Below, one piece after another: positions 24,060-35,298 of a stretch of DNA of 64,000 nt. A program made the translations under genes and the position numbers. The stretch is from Margaritifera margaritifera (lineage: Eukaryota > Mollusca > Bivalvia > Unionida > Margaritiferidae), in contig JAQPZY010001560.1 of NCBI GenBank assembly GCA_029931535.1, forward strand, positions 3,720,001 through 3,784,000. Direction: 5' to 3'. Numbering within the stretch: the stretch's first letter is position 1; the number at the start of each line of letters is the position of its first letter. The notes under the pieces are model-generated. The model did not search any database, was not told the DNA's origin, and saw only the letters and a program-made list of their open reading frames with translations.

Positions 24060-27000
24060 GATACATGTATTGTATTAGCGTATCCAATTGAGGTTCGGGG
24101 GATTCCGTCGAAATCTGTCGGCCCTTTTCCACTTAAAATTGTATATATTTTAGTGGAACACATAAAGCCATTTTAAATAAATCAAACTAACACTTCTCAA
24201 AATCGTACGCTCACAGAAAAAAAATCACTAGTATTTATTTATAAATGGTGACACTACAAATCATTAATTATTCCTGTTATTTTTGTGAAACTTTACTGAG
24301 TTGTTATGCAGTGATATTAATGTATAAAAAGTACACGACTGTCATACAAATTACAAAATCATTCACGAAACTTCTATGGATAGTCATACCATAATAAAAT
24401 TAACATGTTCAAAATTAGAAACTTTAATAGAACCGAATCATGGTTTGCTGCGAAATGTGAGTTGTGTTAGGTTTCTTATAAAAAAAAAATTCAAAGTTTC
24501 AAACTGATTGACAAGAGAGCCCATGATAAAACCACTTGTGACCACTCATGTGGATTTTTCTTTAGGGTTAATTTTCCACCAAATACGGATTTTTCATAGA
24601 GTTTGCGGATTTTCGACGGAATTAACGATTTTGCGGATTTTCTCGTTATTCTTAATGATTTATTCTTCAACATTTTTTATTTTCTCCGCGCTTTCTTTTG
24701 AAGAGTACGAAAATGTTTAAGCTAGTTATTGGTTGCATTTATTGTACTCACCCCCATGATACCTATAAAAAAAAAAAACAAAAAAAAAAATCCCCAAAAA
24801 CCCACGAATTGTTAGGTTGCATGACTTGAATGTGATATGTCTGTGGAAATAGAAAACAAAAAATTGACGCTTCCTCACACGTGTTGCAGATTTGGAATCT
24901 GCGCCCAACGAAGTTTCAATTCTTTTTAATTTGGGAATGTTTATGGAGTTTTGCAACGGAGTTTGTGGATTCTTTGTCACATTCTTCTGGTTAAAAAGAA
25001 ACCAGCAATTTGAAACAGGTTTCTAAATTGTCCAACATCCTATGCGTGTTTCATTCTTCCCTTGGGATTATGTAGCATGAATAACCTTCAGCACTTTATA
25101 ACAACGGTCTTTGAATAACGAGATGGCATGAATTTACTCCTGTACAGTGTGTTCAACAATTTGAAGGATTAAAAGATGTACAACACGCGTGCGCAACATG
25201 AAATATTTTTCCTTCGACAGCAAGAAATGAAGGCTAGTTTGAATGATTGCACTTCTATTTGCCATTAACCTTTTTCAGATTTCAGCAAAAAATGTAAGAC
25301 ATCATGGCAAAACCCGACACGTCTGCTTTTCCCGTCATCGCTTTGATAAATCGAACGTACTTGGCGAGAGAATGCATCACGTGCTGTGTAGGCGCGTGCC
25401 AAATTCTATGGTATCTGAATTTAAAAGCTGTGAAGTATATTGTGTTTGAAAAGATTTGACCTTGAAACATCGGAAAGGATATCTAATGTCCTAGTATTGA
25501 AGCAGTGAAAATAAAACAAGAAAGGCAATGATGATCATCAGTGTCAGTAGCGAATAATAGGCCTCTTGAAAATTTGTAATTTAAATTTTAAAAAATCACG
25601 TATAAGAATACAAGAACATTTCTGGACCATAGATATTTGCTTTTTAAAAAAAAAAAAATAACACCCTCGATTCCCTGGATTGTAGTTTATATTTGTGCTG
25701 TATACACACTGATATATACAATCAGTCAATCAGATTAAACCAGTCATTTTTTGCAATATGAAATCTAGCGTAGGAGTACGAGAACATTTCTTGGCGATTC
25801 ATATTTATTACAAGCAAAACGCTGATTCGTTTATTTGAATGACATACTGAGGCAAAGCATCTTTGGATGCAGCAAAACGTGTTAGAGCCTTATTAAATCT
25901 ATAACTGTAAACTCATGTCTGTTGTCTTGTATTAGCTTGAAAAATATCCAACAACCCTCTTGTAGCTTTATTGACAATGTCATTGCTATCAGTTGCTAAT
26001 GATATTTTTTTATGAAAATTGTATTTCCTTCTTTGTATATACAATTAATCCATACCGCTAAGAGATATCTTTGCAATCATTGTATACATGATCTATTTCA
26101 TTCACATCAAAAACATACGTTATAGGCATACAATCATACGTTATCAGCTTTCATCGTTATCTCTGATGCTGGTATTCAATTATCTGTTAATTATGCAGAT
26201 TTGGCATTGTTTACAGTGTCCATTTACATTGCATGAAACAAAGTAATAGTGAAAAACACTTTTAACAGTCAAATACTCAAGAACACACGATTAATAGATA
26301 TTGAAGTAATTTGTGTGTGATTGATTTGATGATGAAAAAAACAATTGTTATGTTTCAGAATTCCGCAAACTGTATCAGATTGCATATGGAATCCTAATAA
26401 TTTACTATTGTATTTAATTATATACACTGTGCAATTATTACTCGGAGTGATAAGAACTTTTGAGCTGTGTTTCAAACATTTAACATTCGTTGTCGTAATT
26501 TGCATTTATTCCCTCGATGACTTTATTCACGAACATTTCAAGGTTCTAAAAACCATCAGAAATATTAAAATAGTCCGTGTTTCATTCTTGTCGTTCATGT
26601 AGTAGAAATATTGTTTTGATTTAATCTGAAACATTGTAATATTCAACATCAAATTATATTATCTGTAATGAAATAGACAATTCTCCATTTAATACTTGTT
26701 ATATATCAGAAGGTCAAGACTTCTCAAAACCTTATTGTATGTTCGTCTATCCCATTATCAATATCAAGTATGTGATTTTTTCCCTCCAGGTACCTACAAT
26801 TAAAACGAAACCGAACATTAAACTTGTTGCAGCTTAAATTAAATTGTTTCAGATGTATGCTATTGTCGGTTGGATTAAAAGTATCCTCATCAAATAGAGG
26901 TGTTGCAAACTCAATCAGTAATTTCCTAATCTGGAAGTAAATATGAAACCTGTAAACAGATTTAACTAACCATGGAACACTTGTATCTACCAAATGCATT

Positions 27001-28590
27001 AACAATATTCCACTGCCAGTTGTTGCCAGCAACACTGTCCAGCTTAGTTGATGCAGTATTAAACTGCACGTAACACTGTGCTATGTATCTTTTCAGAGTC
27101 ATCATTATAAAATTTAAAAAATTTTAAAATGTAATTATCAAAAATGATTTTTTGTTTGTGTGTGACAAAATTAGTTTCCGGATTTTAATTTATTGTATCG
27201 CTATTCCATTTTCTATGTTAACTTGGTTATTGTGAGTAAATCAATTTATTGTATTAAATGGAATCCCAGTGCAAATATAAGGTGATGCACTTGTTTGAGT
27301 TTGACGATTAAAAAAGGTGAAATTGGCTTTTAATGAGCTAAGACATTGACCCTCTATTTATACAGGTTTCACCATTCTCGTGTAACTCTTTCTTCATTCT
27401 CTGTCTGCTCTGTTAATTTCCATCATGTAATGCTGTTTCTTTTATTATATATTTCATAAAGAGATATAGAAATTTATCAGTGGGAGAAAAAGGATATCGC
27501 CACAGTGGCGATGTCACTTTTGGAACTACTTACCTTTTCCATTTGGGAAGTATATCTGCCATTAAGTAGGTTATTCAGACCTGTATTTCCATATTTTGGC
27601 CTATTTCATTTCTCTTCTTCTTTTCCTTCTCTCTCTCTCTCTCCATCAGGATGAACAGATCTTAAAATGTGTCAAGACTGTTGACCCTCTTGTATACATT
27701 TATACAATCAACGAGGAGGCGCCATCAAGAATGCCTAAAAAAGAACACCAAACAACCAAATTGTATTATTTGTGACATTTAGCAGTGTACACGCTGTTCA
27801 TTTTTGTGGCAATTCTTGATGATGCATTAAAATTTTACGTGGTAAATATTTTGTCCAGGACAAATGCGTAGTTGATAGTGTATTTGCCCCGATGGTTATA
27901 TCTACTTTGGCTGAAATTTTGAGAGCAGTTTAAATACTCTCATGATTGCATTAACATTTTTGTTATTTTCATTTCCCCTTATTTTGTTCAACTCAACATC
28001 GTCTGGCTTGTAGTCTTTTAGATTGTATCTGTCTTTACGCTTATTTTAGATGTAGTTTGAATCAGCTGCATGTATTTGAATGTTATCTTTTGTAATTTCT
28101 TCCATAATATCATTTATTACCATGATATGGTATTGTCTACATTGTATCCGCCTTATTTTTGTATGTACACCATTTTATTATTTGTTTGTGATATTTTTGG
28201 GTATACTTTTTTCTCTTTGTTTTGTAATTTGTGCATATTTCACCTCCTTCATGTTCTAATGCGCTATTTTTTCCATACCTACCACATTATAAAAACTCAT
28301 TATCTTTTAAAAACTCAAACCTTTCATACTCCTTAATACTTCTATTTATATGCTCTTCTTTAGTGAACTTCGGAAAAAAGGTGTGTATTAGACGTATCAA
28401 TCGTTTCATGGCGCAACCATCTCAGCTGGTTCCTATCGTTTTAACGGTTCATCATGTCCTTTCCATTTGACAAGCACATACTTTCTTTTGATTTTTGTGT
28501 ATGTCACCTTGTTTGTCATACAAAGATAAGTCCTGTTCGTAAAAAATCACTTTATATCCGCTCTTTTTAAGTCTTCCTTTTTGTCAACTA
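24060..28590. other. Intergenic, no gene identified
   Basis: AT-rich. A - strand frame of 103 codons at 26,724-27,035 (MLLATTGSGILLMHLVDTS...) has plausible composition but no motif I recognise and no splice context. Short CT runs lie near 27,630. Otherwise nothing supported. Confidence 0.4.
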
Positions 28591-29125
28591 CTGGATCACT
28601 TAAAACTACTTAAATATTTCCTCAGTATATGAAGGTGGCCCTTTGGAAAGAATGCTTTGCATTTCGAAATTCTTACTATTTCACCTGTTTTAAATGTATG
28701 TGTTCCATCTATTGTCATGTAACCAAATAGATTTATCCATATTTTTGATCTGTTTTCTTCATTGCTTGCTTCAGCTGGAGACATGTCTATTGATGAAATA
28801 CTTCCACATTCTAGTTTTTAAGGTTCTGTTAAACCTTTTCACTCCAGGTGCTGTTTTGTCTGAGTAAGTTGAAAAGTATTTCATGTTTTCCTTTTCCAGA
28901 AAATCATTATCTTTCCTGTATTGAAACTCTTTTATTTCATCAAACTGTATATTTTCCGACTTTCACGCTTGAAATATTTGTCTGTAACACTGTCAAAATG
29001 AATTTATATCAACTGTTGTATATTGTTATATGTTTGCATGCCATCAATATCCGTCTGCCACTGATCATGCACGTGATTTACATAAACTCTTTTATGGGAC
29101 AATTCTGATTCTCAATTGCTTGTGT
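28590..29125 (-). pseudogene. Second Polinton integrase remnant
   Basis: The - strand carries the same integrase architecture as the copy at 13.7-14.5 kb. Near 29,040-29,090 a stretch reads RVYVNHVHDQWQTDIDGM (first catalytic Asp region). Near 28,820-28,900 it reads ENMKYFSTYSDKT then VKRFNRTLKTRMWKYFI, where the expected catalytic Glu before RFNRT is read as Lys. Frame 28,596-28,784 holds the C-terminal SH3-like module (TGEIVRISKCKAFFPKGHLH). Stops and a frameshift remove activity. This is a separate insertion from the 13-23 kb block and in the opposite orientation. Confidence 0.75.
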
Positions 29126-29129
29126 AATG

Positions 29130-30300
29130 TGTAAGTGAACTGTTTAGTTAACTATTCTTTCAACTCAGTGCATCTAATATTCTTTTGTACTTTTTAATTT
29201 GTTTCCACAACTGATTGATGTTGCAGAAACAACTGGGCGGTCAGGGTCGTAGTACAAATGTCTTAAATGCTGTTCTTTGTCTTGCTCTGCAAAAGTCTCT
29301 AATGTCGGCCATTTGAAACGAAATAAAAACATTCTGAGAATACTTTGCGCTTCATAAATTGACTTTAGATGATATCAACAAGCCAACAGGACGATCATCT
29401 ACAACTGATGCTTTTATTTTCAGCAATTTGCAATGTTTCTTCAGTCCTTTCAAACGTATGAATGTTTTCAGATTTATGTCCAGTTTTGCCATTCGTATAG
29501 TATACTGAGTCGCCATGTGTTGTTTTAAATCCAGTTTTGTCCCCCATACATTATATCTTTGTTTCCTGTGTTGACGTTGTAAAGTTGACGAGATGTTAAA
29601 CTTGTACTGTAAACTTAGCCGAATACAAATACATGGATGTGTATTTACCCACACCAAATGCGAATTTATTCCTTCCTGATGATGCACTGTTTTTACCATC
29701 TAGCTATCAGGGTTGCTGCTACTTATCTCGATGTATCATCATTGAAAGAAGTCTGAAATTGCCATATTTTCTAAAGCATTGTATGATATCTTTTTAATGT
29801 TTGAAGTCAACCAATTAACAGTTTTTTTCTTTTCAGTGCCATTCTTCGCCATTACACGATGTAACCACACCTTTATCCCGTTCATTCTCTCTTGTTACTG
29901 ATAGTCTTGCTTTCATGTTAAACTCATTAAATATTTATATCACCTCTCTGAAAACTGGATTTATTCCATCGTTTATGTATTGTACATAAAAAATATAAAA
30001 AAATTAAAAAAAATTAAGTTCATTAGAATTGTATTTGTATACTCCAACTGTCCGTTGGAGGTGTGTTCCAATGGAACAAAGTTTCACACTGCACGAGTGG
30101 GCTGATGAAATAAATATCTTGCGCTAGTAATATTGTTTATTTTTATCTTTGTGGTGTCGTTTGCGATGAAGAGATATATCTATACACGAGTGTGTTGATG
30201 TACCAAATTATACAACACTAGTGCACTGATATTTTTTTAGTGTTGTCGCGTCCGAATAAGAGTTGGGTTTTGCCCAAAAATATACTCGTCAAGGAACTGA
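29130..30300 (-). other. Upstream part of the second Polinton fragment, unassigned
   Basis: The - strand has an open 115-codon frame at 29,352-29,699 and a short frame at 29,757-29,868 (MAKNGTEKKKTVNWLTSNIKK) with no recognised domain. Around 30,085-30,250 short repeats (cacgagtgggctgatg, acgagtgtgttgatg, actagtgcactgat) resemble the CTAGTGTGCTAA-type words of the 38-bp Polinton terminal units. They may be this element's decayed end; that link is inference. Confidence 0.35.
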
Positions 30301-30310
30301 ATGTCTACAC

Positions 30311-30522
30311 TACTAAATAAATAAATAAATAAATGCTGGAACGAGTCACCTGCAGCTTCTGAGGTTGAGCTAAGTGAGAGCGGATATTCGTTGAATGATT
30401 TATAACAGTTGAATGGATTAAAAATACTTTCTACCCTCGAAAAATGATTGTAGGCACCAAGATATTCTAAAATTACATCAGTATATTTTTACAATGTATT
30501 TATTTATTTATTTATTTAGCAG
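30311..30522. repeat. Foldback bounded by inverted (AAAT)n arrays
   Basis: 'ctaaataaataaataaat' on the left (30,313-30,334) and its complement ending 'tatttatttatttag' on the right (30,497-30,519) enclose about 160 bp of unique sequence. The result is a 210-bp inverted-repeat unit. It could be a small MITE or a chance pairing of microsatellites. Confidence 0.5.
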
Positions 30523-31600
30523 CATCTCTTACAAATACGTAATTTTAGTCTATGCGATTGGTAATTGGTTACGAGTGACAAGCAAATCAGCATTCGCCCA
30601 TATCAGTTGTGATACAAAACTTCCATTTTTTTAACGTATGGAAACATGTTTGTTAGGGACAGACCATTTAATTTTGTTTGGGGGAGGGGGCATTTTGTTA
30701 TGAGCCAGGTCATTGAGATCATGGATGTTTGTTTCTTTTACCTCAAGATAATTTTTTTTTTCAATTAATATAATGGATATAATAGTTCTTTTAAACTATA
30801 AATCAGAGAAAATAATATTTTCTCAATTTAACTGATAGCCAAGAATTTTTTTTCAAATCCCATGCCCCCTATTGCTATTTTTTTTTTTTTTTTTTGTTGG
30901 GGGGGGGGGGGGGGTAGTGGTTAATTGGTGGGTTTCTTAAAGAAAACCCACTGTATACAATATTTACACACACACACACAGACGCATTTAATCGCTTTTC
31001 ACATTAAGATAGAACATTGGCCCGGCTCGTCAGGCATAATGAAATACAAAATATGGTGCAGTATGTCCAACTTTGGTTTCTTGTCTTATGTTTCTTTACT
31101 TTTCTTTTCCCGACATCTTTCAACGGCTGACAATGAAAGGGAGGTAAGTTCCTGTCACGTGACTTTAGTCTCTCGCAAAAACAAAATCATCAAACTTCCC
31201 GCCAATTATACAGGAGAAAACACACCAATGGATTAGTCAACGTAAGTACTATACATCCGATTTCACTAATATTTAATGAAAATACACAAAACATGTGCAA
31301 CGAGTTGTTGCATGTCTCCACTGCCTCCACAAATGAGCGAAAATAAAACCTTAATTATGCGTTGTATGACAAAGGCTGTCGGCTTGGAAAATGGCGGCTG
31401 TAGTTTACAATCAGTTTTATGACAAAAACATACCAACGTGTTAGATTTGTATATTCATATTTAGCATAGTGATTAAATTATGAAGCAACTTTAGCGTGTT
31501 GTAATATTCTGGAATCAAAAAATACATGACCGGTACAAAATGACAACAACCACTATACCACATAACCCCCACCCCACCCCATCCCGTTGCAGCGGCCAGT
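30523..31600. other. Intergenic, no gene seen
   Basis: Contains a poly-T/poly-G junction (30,879-30,915) and a short (CA)n run (~30,966). 'aaaatggcggct' at ~31,393 resembles a YY1-type promoter element but no exon follows, so no promoter is called. Confidence 0.4.
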
Positions 31601-32160
31601 AATGATTAGTTCGGTGATACATCATAAAGACATTTTTGCACAGCGTGAACCATTACAAAAAAGATTATTTTGTACAAAATGAGTCCGAACTAATTTTGAA
31701 AAGCTATAAATTTGGTTTTCTGAAGTTATGATTATTATTTGTGGTAACGAATTCCAGTCTTTAATTTTGTTTGGGAAAAAGCTGTATTTGTAACTATCAG
31801 TTCATGTGTATGGTATCAGAGGAGTATATTCATGTTGATTTCAACTGGTTCTTTTTGGTTTGATTAAGTTTTAGTGGTGCGTTTTTGCTGTTTTTTTAAA
31901 TCTGTAGAAAATTATTAATCTATTTTTCAGTCTATGTTGGTTTAGTGGTTTCCAAGACAACTTGTAAAACTTATTCAATATTGAAGTCATACGTCCCGGG
32001 GTGTAGTCATAATTGGTTGTAACAAACCTGGCTGCTCGCTTTTGGATTTTTTCAAGTTTTTCCTGTAAGACCTGGGAATGGGGGTCCCAAACTGTATATT
32101 CTAAAATAGGTCTAACTAAACCCTTGAAAGCTAATTCTTTTGCATATTGTGTCATCTAAT
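31600..32160 (-). pseudogene. CR1/Jockey-like LINE, reverse transcriptase C-terminus and 3' region
   Basis: Frame 31,871-32,155 on the - strand reads AKELAFKGLVRPILEYTVW, DPHSQVLQEKLEKIQKRAA and RFVTTNYDYTPGRMTSIL, the standard C-terminal segment of CR1/Jockey-type LINEs. Downstream (towards 31,740) a stretch reads LFPKQ...RLEF, matching the terminal FPRTIKDWN-type segment seen in the sister copy at 52.8 kb. Its catalytic-domain part lies at 34.6-35.1 kb and its upstream part at 38.0-38.1 kb on the same strand, in the right order. These are therefore pieces of one broken element. Confidence 0.8.
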
Positions 32161-32316
32161 GTCCACTTGTGCGCTTACATGACAGTCACCTGTTAAGTTC
32201 ATTATCTGTGCACGTGTTACTTGCTTATAACTCTTTTTTTTATTTTACTGAAGTATGGGGTTGATATCACATATTTAGCTGCCTGGTAAAAATAGAAATC
32301 AGATTCATGCACCAAA

Positions 32317-32664
32317 CTACTGGCCATAACCAATGCAAAAAAAATAAAAATTAAATTCATCAGGTGTGACAGGCTTCCATTTTCTCATGTGGCTGTTCTC
32401 AATCAAGTCAGCCCCATTTATTCTCTGCTGTACATAAAGTTTTATTTGATCTATGATCAGATGCAAGAAATCCTCTTTAAAAAAAAATAGCCTTAAATGG
32501 TCCATATGCTTGATATTCTCTATTTCTACATTTAATTTTGACATACTGCTGAACAGAGGGTTAACTGGCATGCCATCAGTTTTGGTCCATGCAGCATGTA
32601 CATCGCACTCGTATTTAACATCTTTTTCAAGCTCAAAATCACTCACTGGAATTTCTAGTAACAC
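32317..32664 (-). pseudogene. piggyBac-like transposase fragment (N-terminal region)
   Basis: A 115-codon - strand frame ends in DLIENSHMRKWKPVTPDEF, followed by FYFFCIGYG. This resembles the start of the piggyBac transposase domain (R-x-W-x-PVT-x-x-E-hydrophobic...MG) after a segment with an LIIDQIKLYVQQ helix. The catalytic aspartates are not present, and no TTAA-flanked ends could be tied to it. It lies inside the interrupted LINE, so it is debris of an element inserted there. Confidence 0.5.
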
Positions 32665-32689
32665 TATCGCAACTTAATAATCTCATATA

Positions 32690-34260
32690 CTGTATTTACC
32701 GTATATCTTGAGCCACCGTATATGTTGGGACGCCATAAATTAATTTTTAAACTAATATTTGTGTGCACTGTAAGTTCTGGGACAGATAATTTTTTCTGAG
32801 TCTCAAGTTTTGGGACACCTTTTGAATCATAATATTGATGCTTAGCTGGTCACAAAATGCACTAAAACTTACATTTTATTAAATATAATAAAAACTGCAG
32901 TCAGTGTTGTTTGCTTACACTTCTTAACTGCAAACATTTGAAGAACAAAATTTGATAAATCTATGGGAAATATTGGAGACTAGATGTTTGCTACTACATA
33001 CAAAATATGTGCAAGTCCAGACAACCTGTATTTGTATTATATTTTGTTTTCCTATATATACACTGTTTGATGCAATAATAGTTTTGATTTGAGTTATATT
33101 TGCCTTTGTAATAAGCCAGATCTAATTCCCAAGTAATATTTCCTAAGTTGACTGCTAGTGAAAATTCCTTAGCTTGTAAAGGCTGCCTCACTTCGTTTTC
33201 CCAACCCTTTGATCGAGCCACGAAGTTGATACTTGTTCAGTGCTAAGTAGAACCCTATAATCAGCTGACAGTTTATTTGAAATTCTTGCAATCATACCAC
33301 ACAATTAACACTTGTTCATTTGTGGCAAATCCTCTAATACATTTCACAGAATGTATGCTCAAAGTGTCACTTACAGAACCCCAATTGTTCCACTGTTTCA
33401 GTTGACTTTGTATATAAAATAATTGACGCACTTGCAATAATCCTTAGTCGTTTTCCAGTGCCGGCTTGCTTTGTAATAAAATAAATGTTGTATTTGAAAC
33501 CATCCTGGTAGGTTGAAACAATGAGTTCATTGCTTGCTACCAGCTGTGTTTATTCACCACCAGGGCTTCTGTTGTTTGGTATCTGTAATCATAATTGATA
33601 CAAACGGGCTTTGATGTCTGCAGGGTAAATATTATACACGGCATTAATTGTCTTTAAGAACATGTTTTGTATCACATGCTAGCGAAAATATTGTCATTTA
33701 CCCTCCCAGTGAATGTATTTCCTAGTAATGATTTTTATTTGCGAAATATTTTGTTATATTGTTAACTGGGATATAATACACACTTGGTTATTTTGCACCA
33801 TACACAGTATCATGCATGAATTGCTGGTGCCTTCAAGCAACCAGTTGTTATTTCAGTTTGATAGTATATTCAAGCTTCTGAGGACCACCAAACACGATTC
33901 GTTTATCTATATTCACGCCAATAAACAATGCGTAAATGTTGTTACCTGACATAAGCCATACACACTACTGGTACGCTACATTACTTGACCATGTGAAGTT
34001 TCGATAGTGGATATGTTTGTGTCTTTTATACATAAATTGCTTATGAAGAACAAAAAAGGAGAATAAATGAGAACAGTACAAGGTTAGTTTCTTTCAGTAT
34101 ATTATCACATAAATGTTTAATTTATCTACCTTATTGTAACATGCAGTGCTTGGTGTTGGTGGGGGATGCGAATTCAACACAATTTATTTTGGATCTTAAG
34201 TTATGGGACAGGAGAAAAAATCATTTATTTTATCTTGTCCGAAGATATACAGTAATACGG
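32690..34260 (-). mobile_element. TIR DNA transposon of about 1.57 kb, probably Tc1/mariner-pogo type
   Basis: The left end 'ctgtatttaccgtatatctt' (32,690) and the complement of the right end, 'ccgtattactgtatatcttc' (34,260 reading inwards), match over about 20 bp with one gap and two changes. Both are flanked by TA, the duplication Tc1/mariner elements make. Subterminal 'gggaca' words recur in both ends. The - strand interior has protein-like stretches (for example ELIVSTYQDGFKYNIYFITK near 33,490 and the 75-codon frame 32,994-33,221 with LAVNLGNITWELDLAYYKG) that I cannot assign. No DDE motif was found. Confidence 0.5.
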
Positions 34261-34597
34261 TACTTCAAAATCACTGTAATCATTGATACCATCATCTAGT
34301 ATTTATCGAATGAAATTGTCGTCTGGAGATGAACCATGTTTGTAGTTGGCCATTTTGAGTTTTCTATGTAGTGCCTATTATAAACATGCATTTGTAAAAA
34401 GTCTTTGATGAATACAAGGTTAAACCTATGACATTGCTTGTTCCTGGGCCCAATGTATCAAATTTAGTTTCAAAATCATTCATGTCAAGCCAAAGTACCA
34501 AGATGTGTAAACAGTTGCTCAAGTGAAAAATTACTCAAGTTGCGACAAGCAATATGAGACCTCTACCAGTGGTGTGACTTATGCAGCTACAAGCACT

Positions 34598-35113
34598 TTA
34601 AGGGTTACCAGTTCCTGGGGCGATAGTGTTAAAAGCCATTTCAAAGACTAATACAAAAATGTCTACTTGGTCACCTTTATCTAAATGTTTAGCCCAGTCA
34701 TCAGTAACACAACACAGTAGTGTTTCACAGCTGTGTAATATCTGGAGGGCATGTCGTTTATCAGATGTGATAGAAAAATTATCCAAGTGCTTCATGACAG
34801 AACAGACAATATGCTCAAGCACTTTGCAAAAACACTGGTGAGTGAGATTGGACGGTAATTACAGGTCATTGCACGATAACTTTTTTTGAACAGTGGTCAT
34901 ATATTTGCTAGAGACCAATCCTTTGGGATGTTGTAAATGTCCAACGATTGTGAAAGCACTGGTGCCAATCAATTCTGAAGATAATCCCTTAAGTATTTTT
35001 TTATGTATATCATCCGGACCAAAGGCTTTTGATGGATTTAATTCATGTAGCAAATTTTGAACTCCTAAACATGTTACTCAGTATTATTCATTTTTGGTAC
35101 TTTTGGCAAAATA
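34598..35113 (-). pseudogene. CR1/Jockey-like LINE, start of reverse transcriptase domain
   Basis: On the - strand, LLHELNPSKAFGPDDIHKK (35,050 region) is the RT-1 signature (L-x-x-x-K-A-x-GPDxI). It is followed by FTIVGHLQHPKG, YRPISLT-like sequence near 34,865, KVLEHIVCSVMKHLD and, near 34,640, QVDIFVLVFEMAFNTI, equivalent to the first catalytic Asp block (D...F-x-x-AFDT; the aspartate here is Asn in AFNT). It stops before the YADD box; the remainder up to the C-terminus at 32.16 kb is not found. Upstream it is cut at 35,113 by the hAT element. Confidence 0.8.
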
Positions 35114-35298
35114 CAGTGATGTATGTAGGTCTTCAAAGTAGGGGGACACTGTGTCCGCCTACCAAAAATTTTGGGGGACATTGAGAACTTTAAGGGGACA
35201 GGGATTATTTTAAGGAAAAAAATAAAATAAAAAAAACCCTTAAGGAAATAAAACACAATTTATTGAAACAACTGAAGGTTAATATGTGCACTGACATC

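Noticed and set aside
26724..27035. 103-codon - strand frame
   Set aside because: Composition is plausible but there is no motif, no partner exon and no transposon context; left unassigned.
29352..29699. Aspartic protease of a BEL/Pao retrotransposon
   Set aside because: A VVDDRPVGLLIS stretch is vaguely protease-like, but no active-site D-S/T-G or other retrotransposon domain is nearby.
31380..31400. Promoter with a YY1-like AAAATGGCGGC site
   Set aside because: No exon or CpG-rich context follows; one short motif is not enough.
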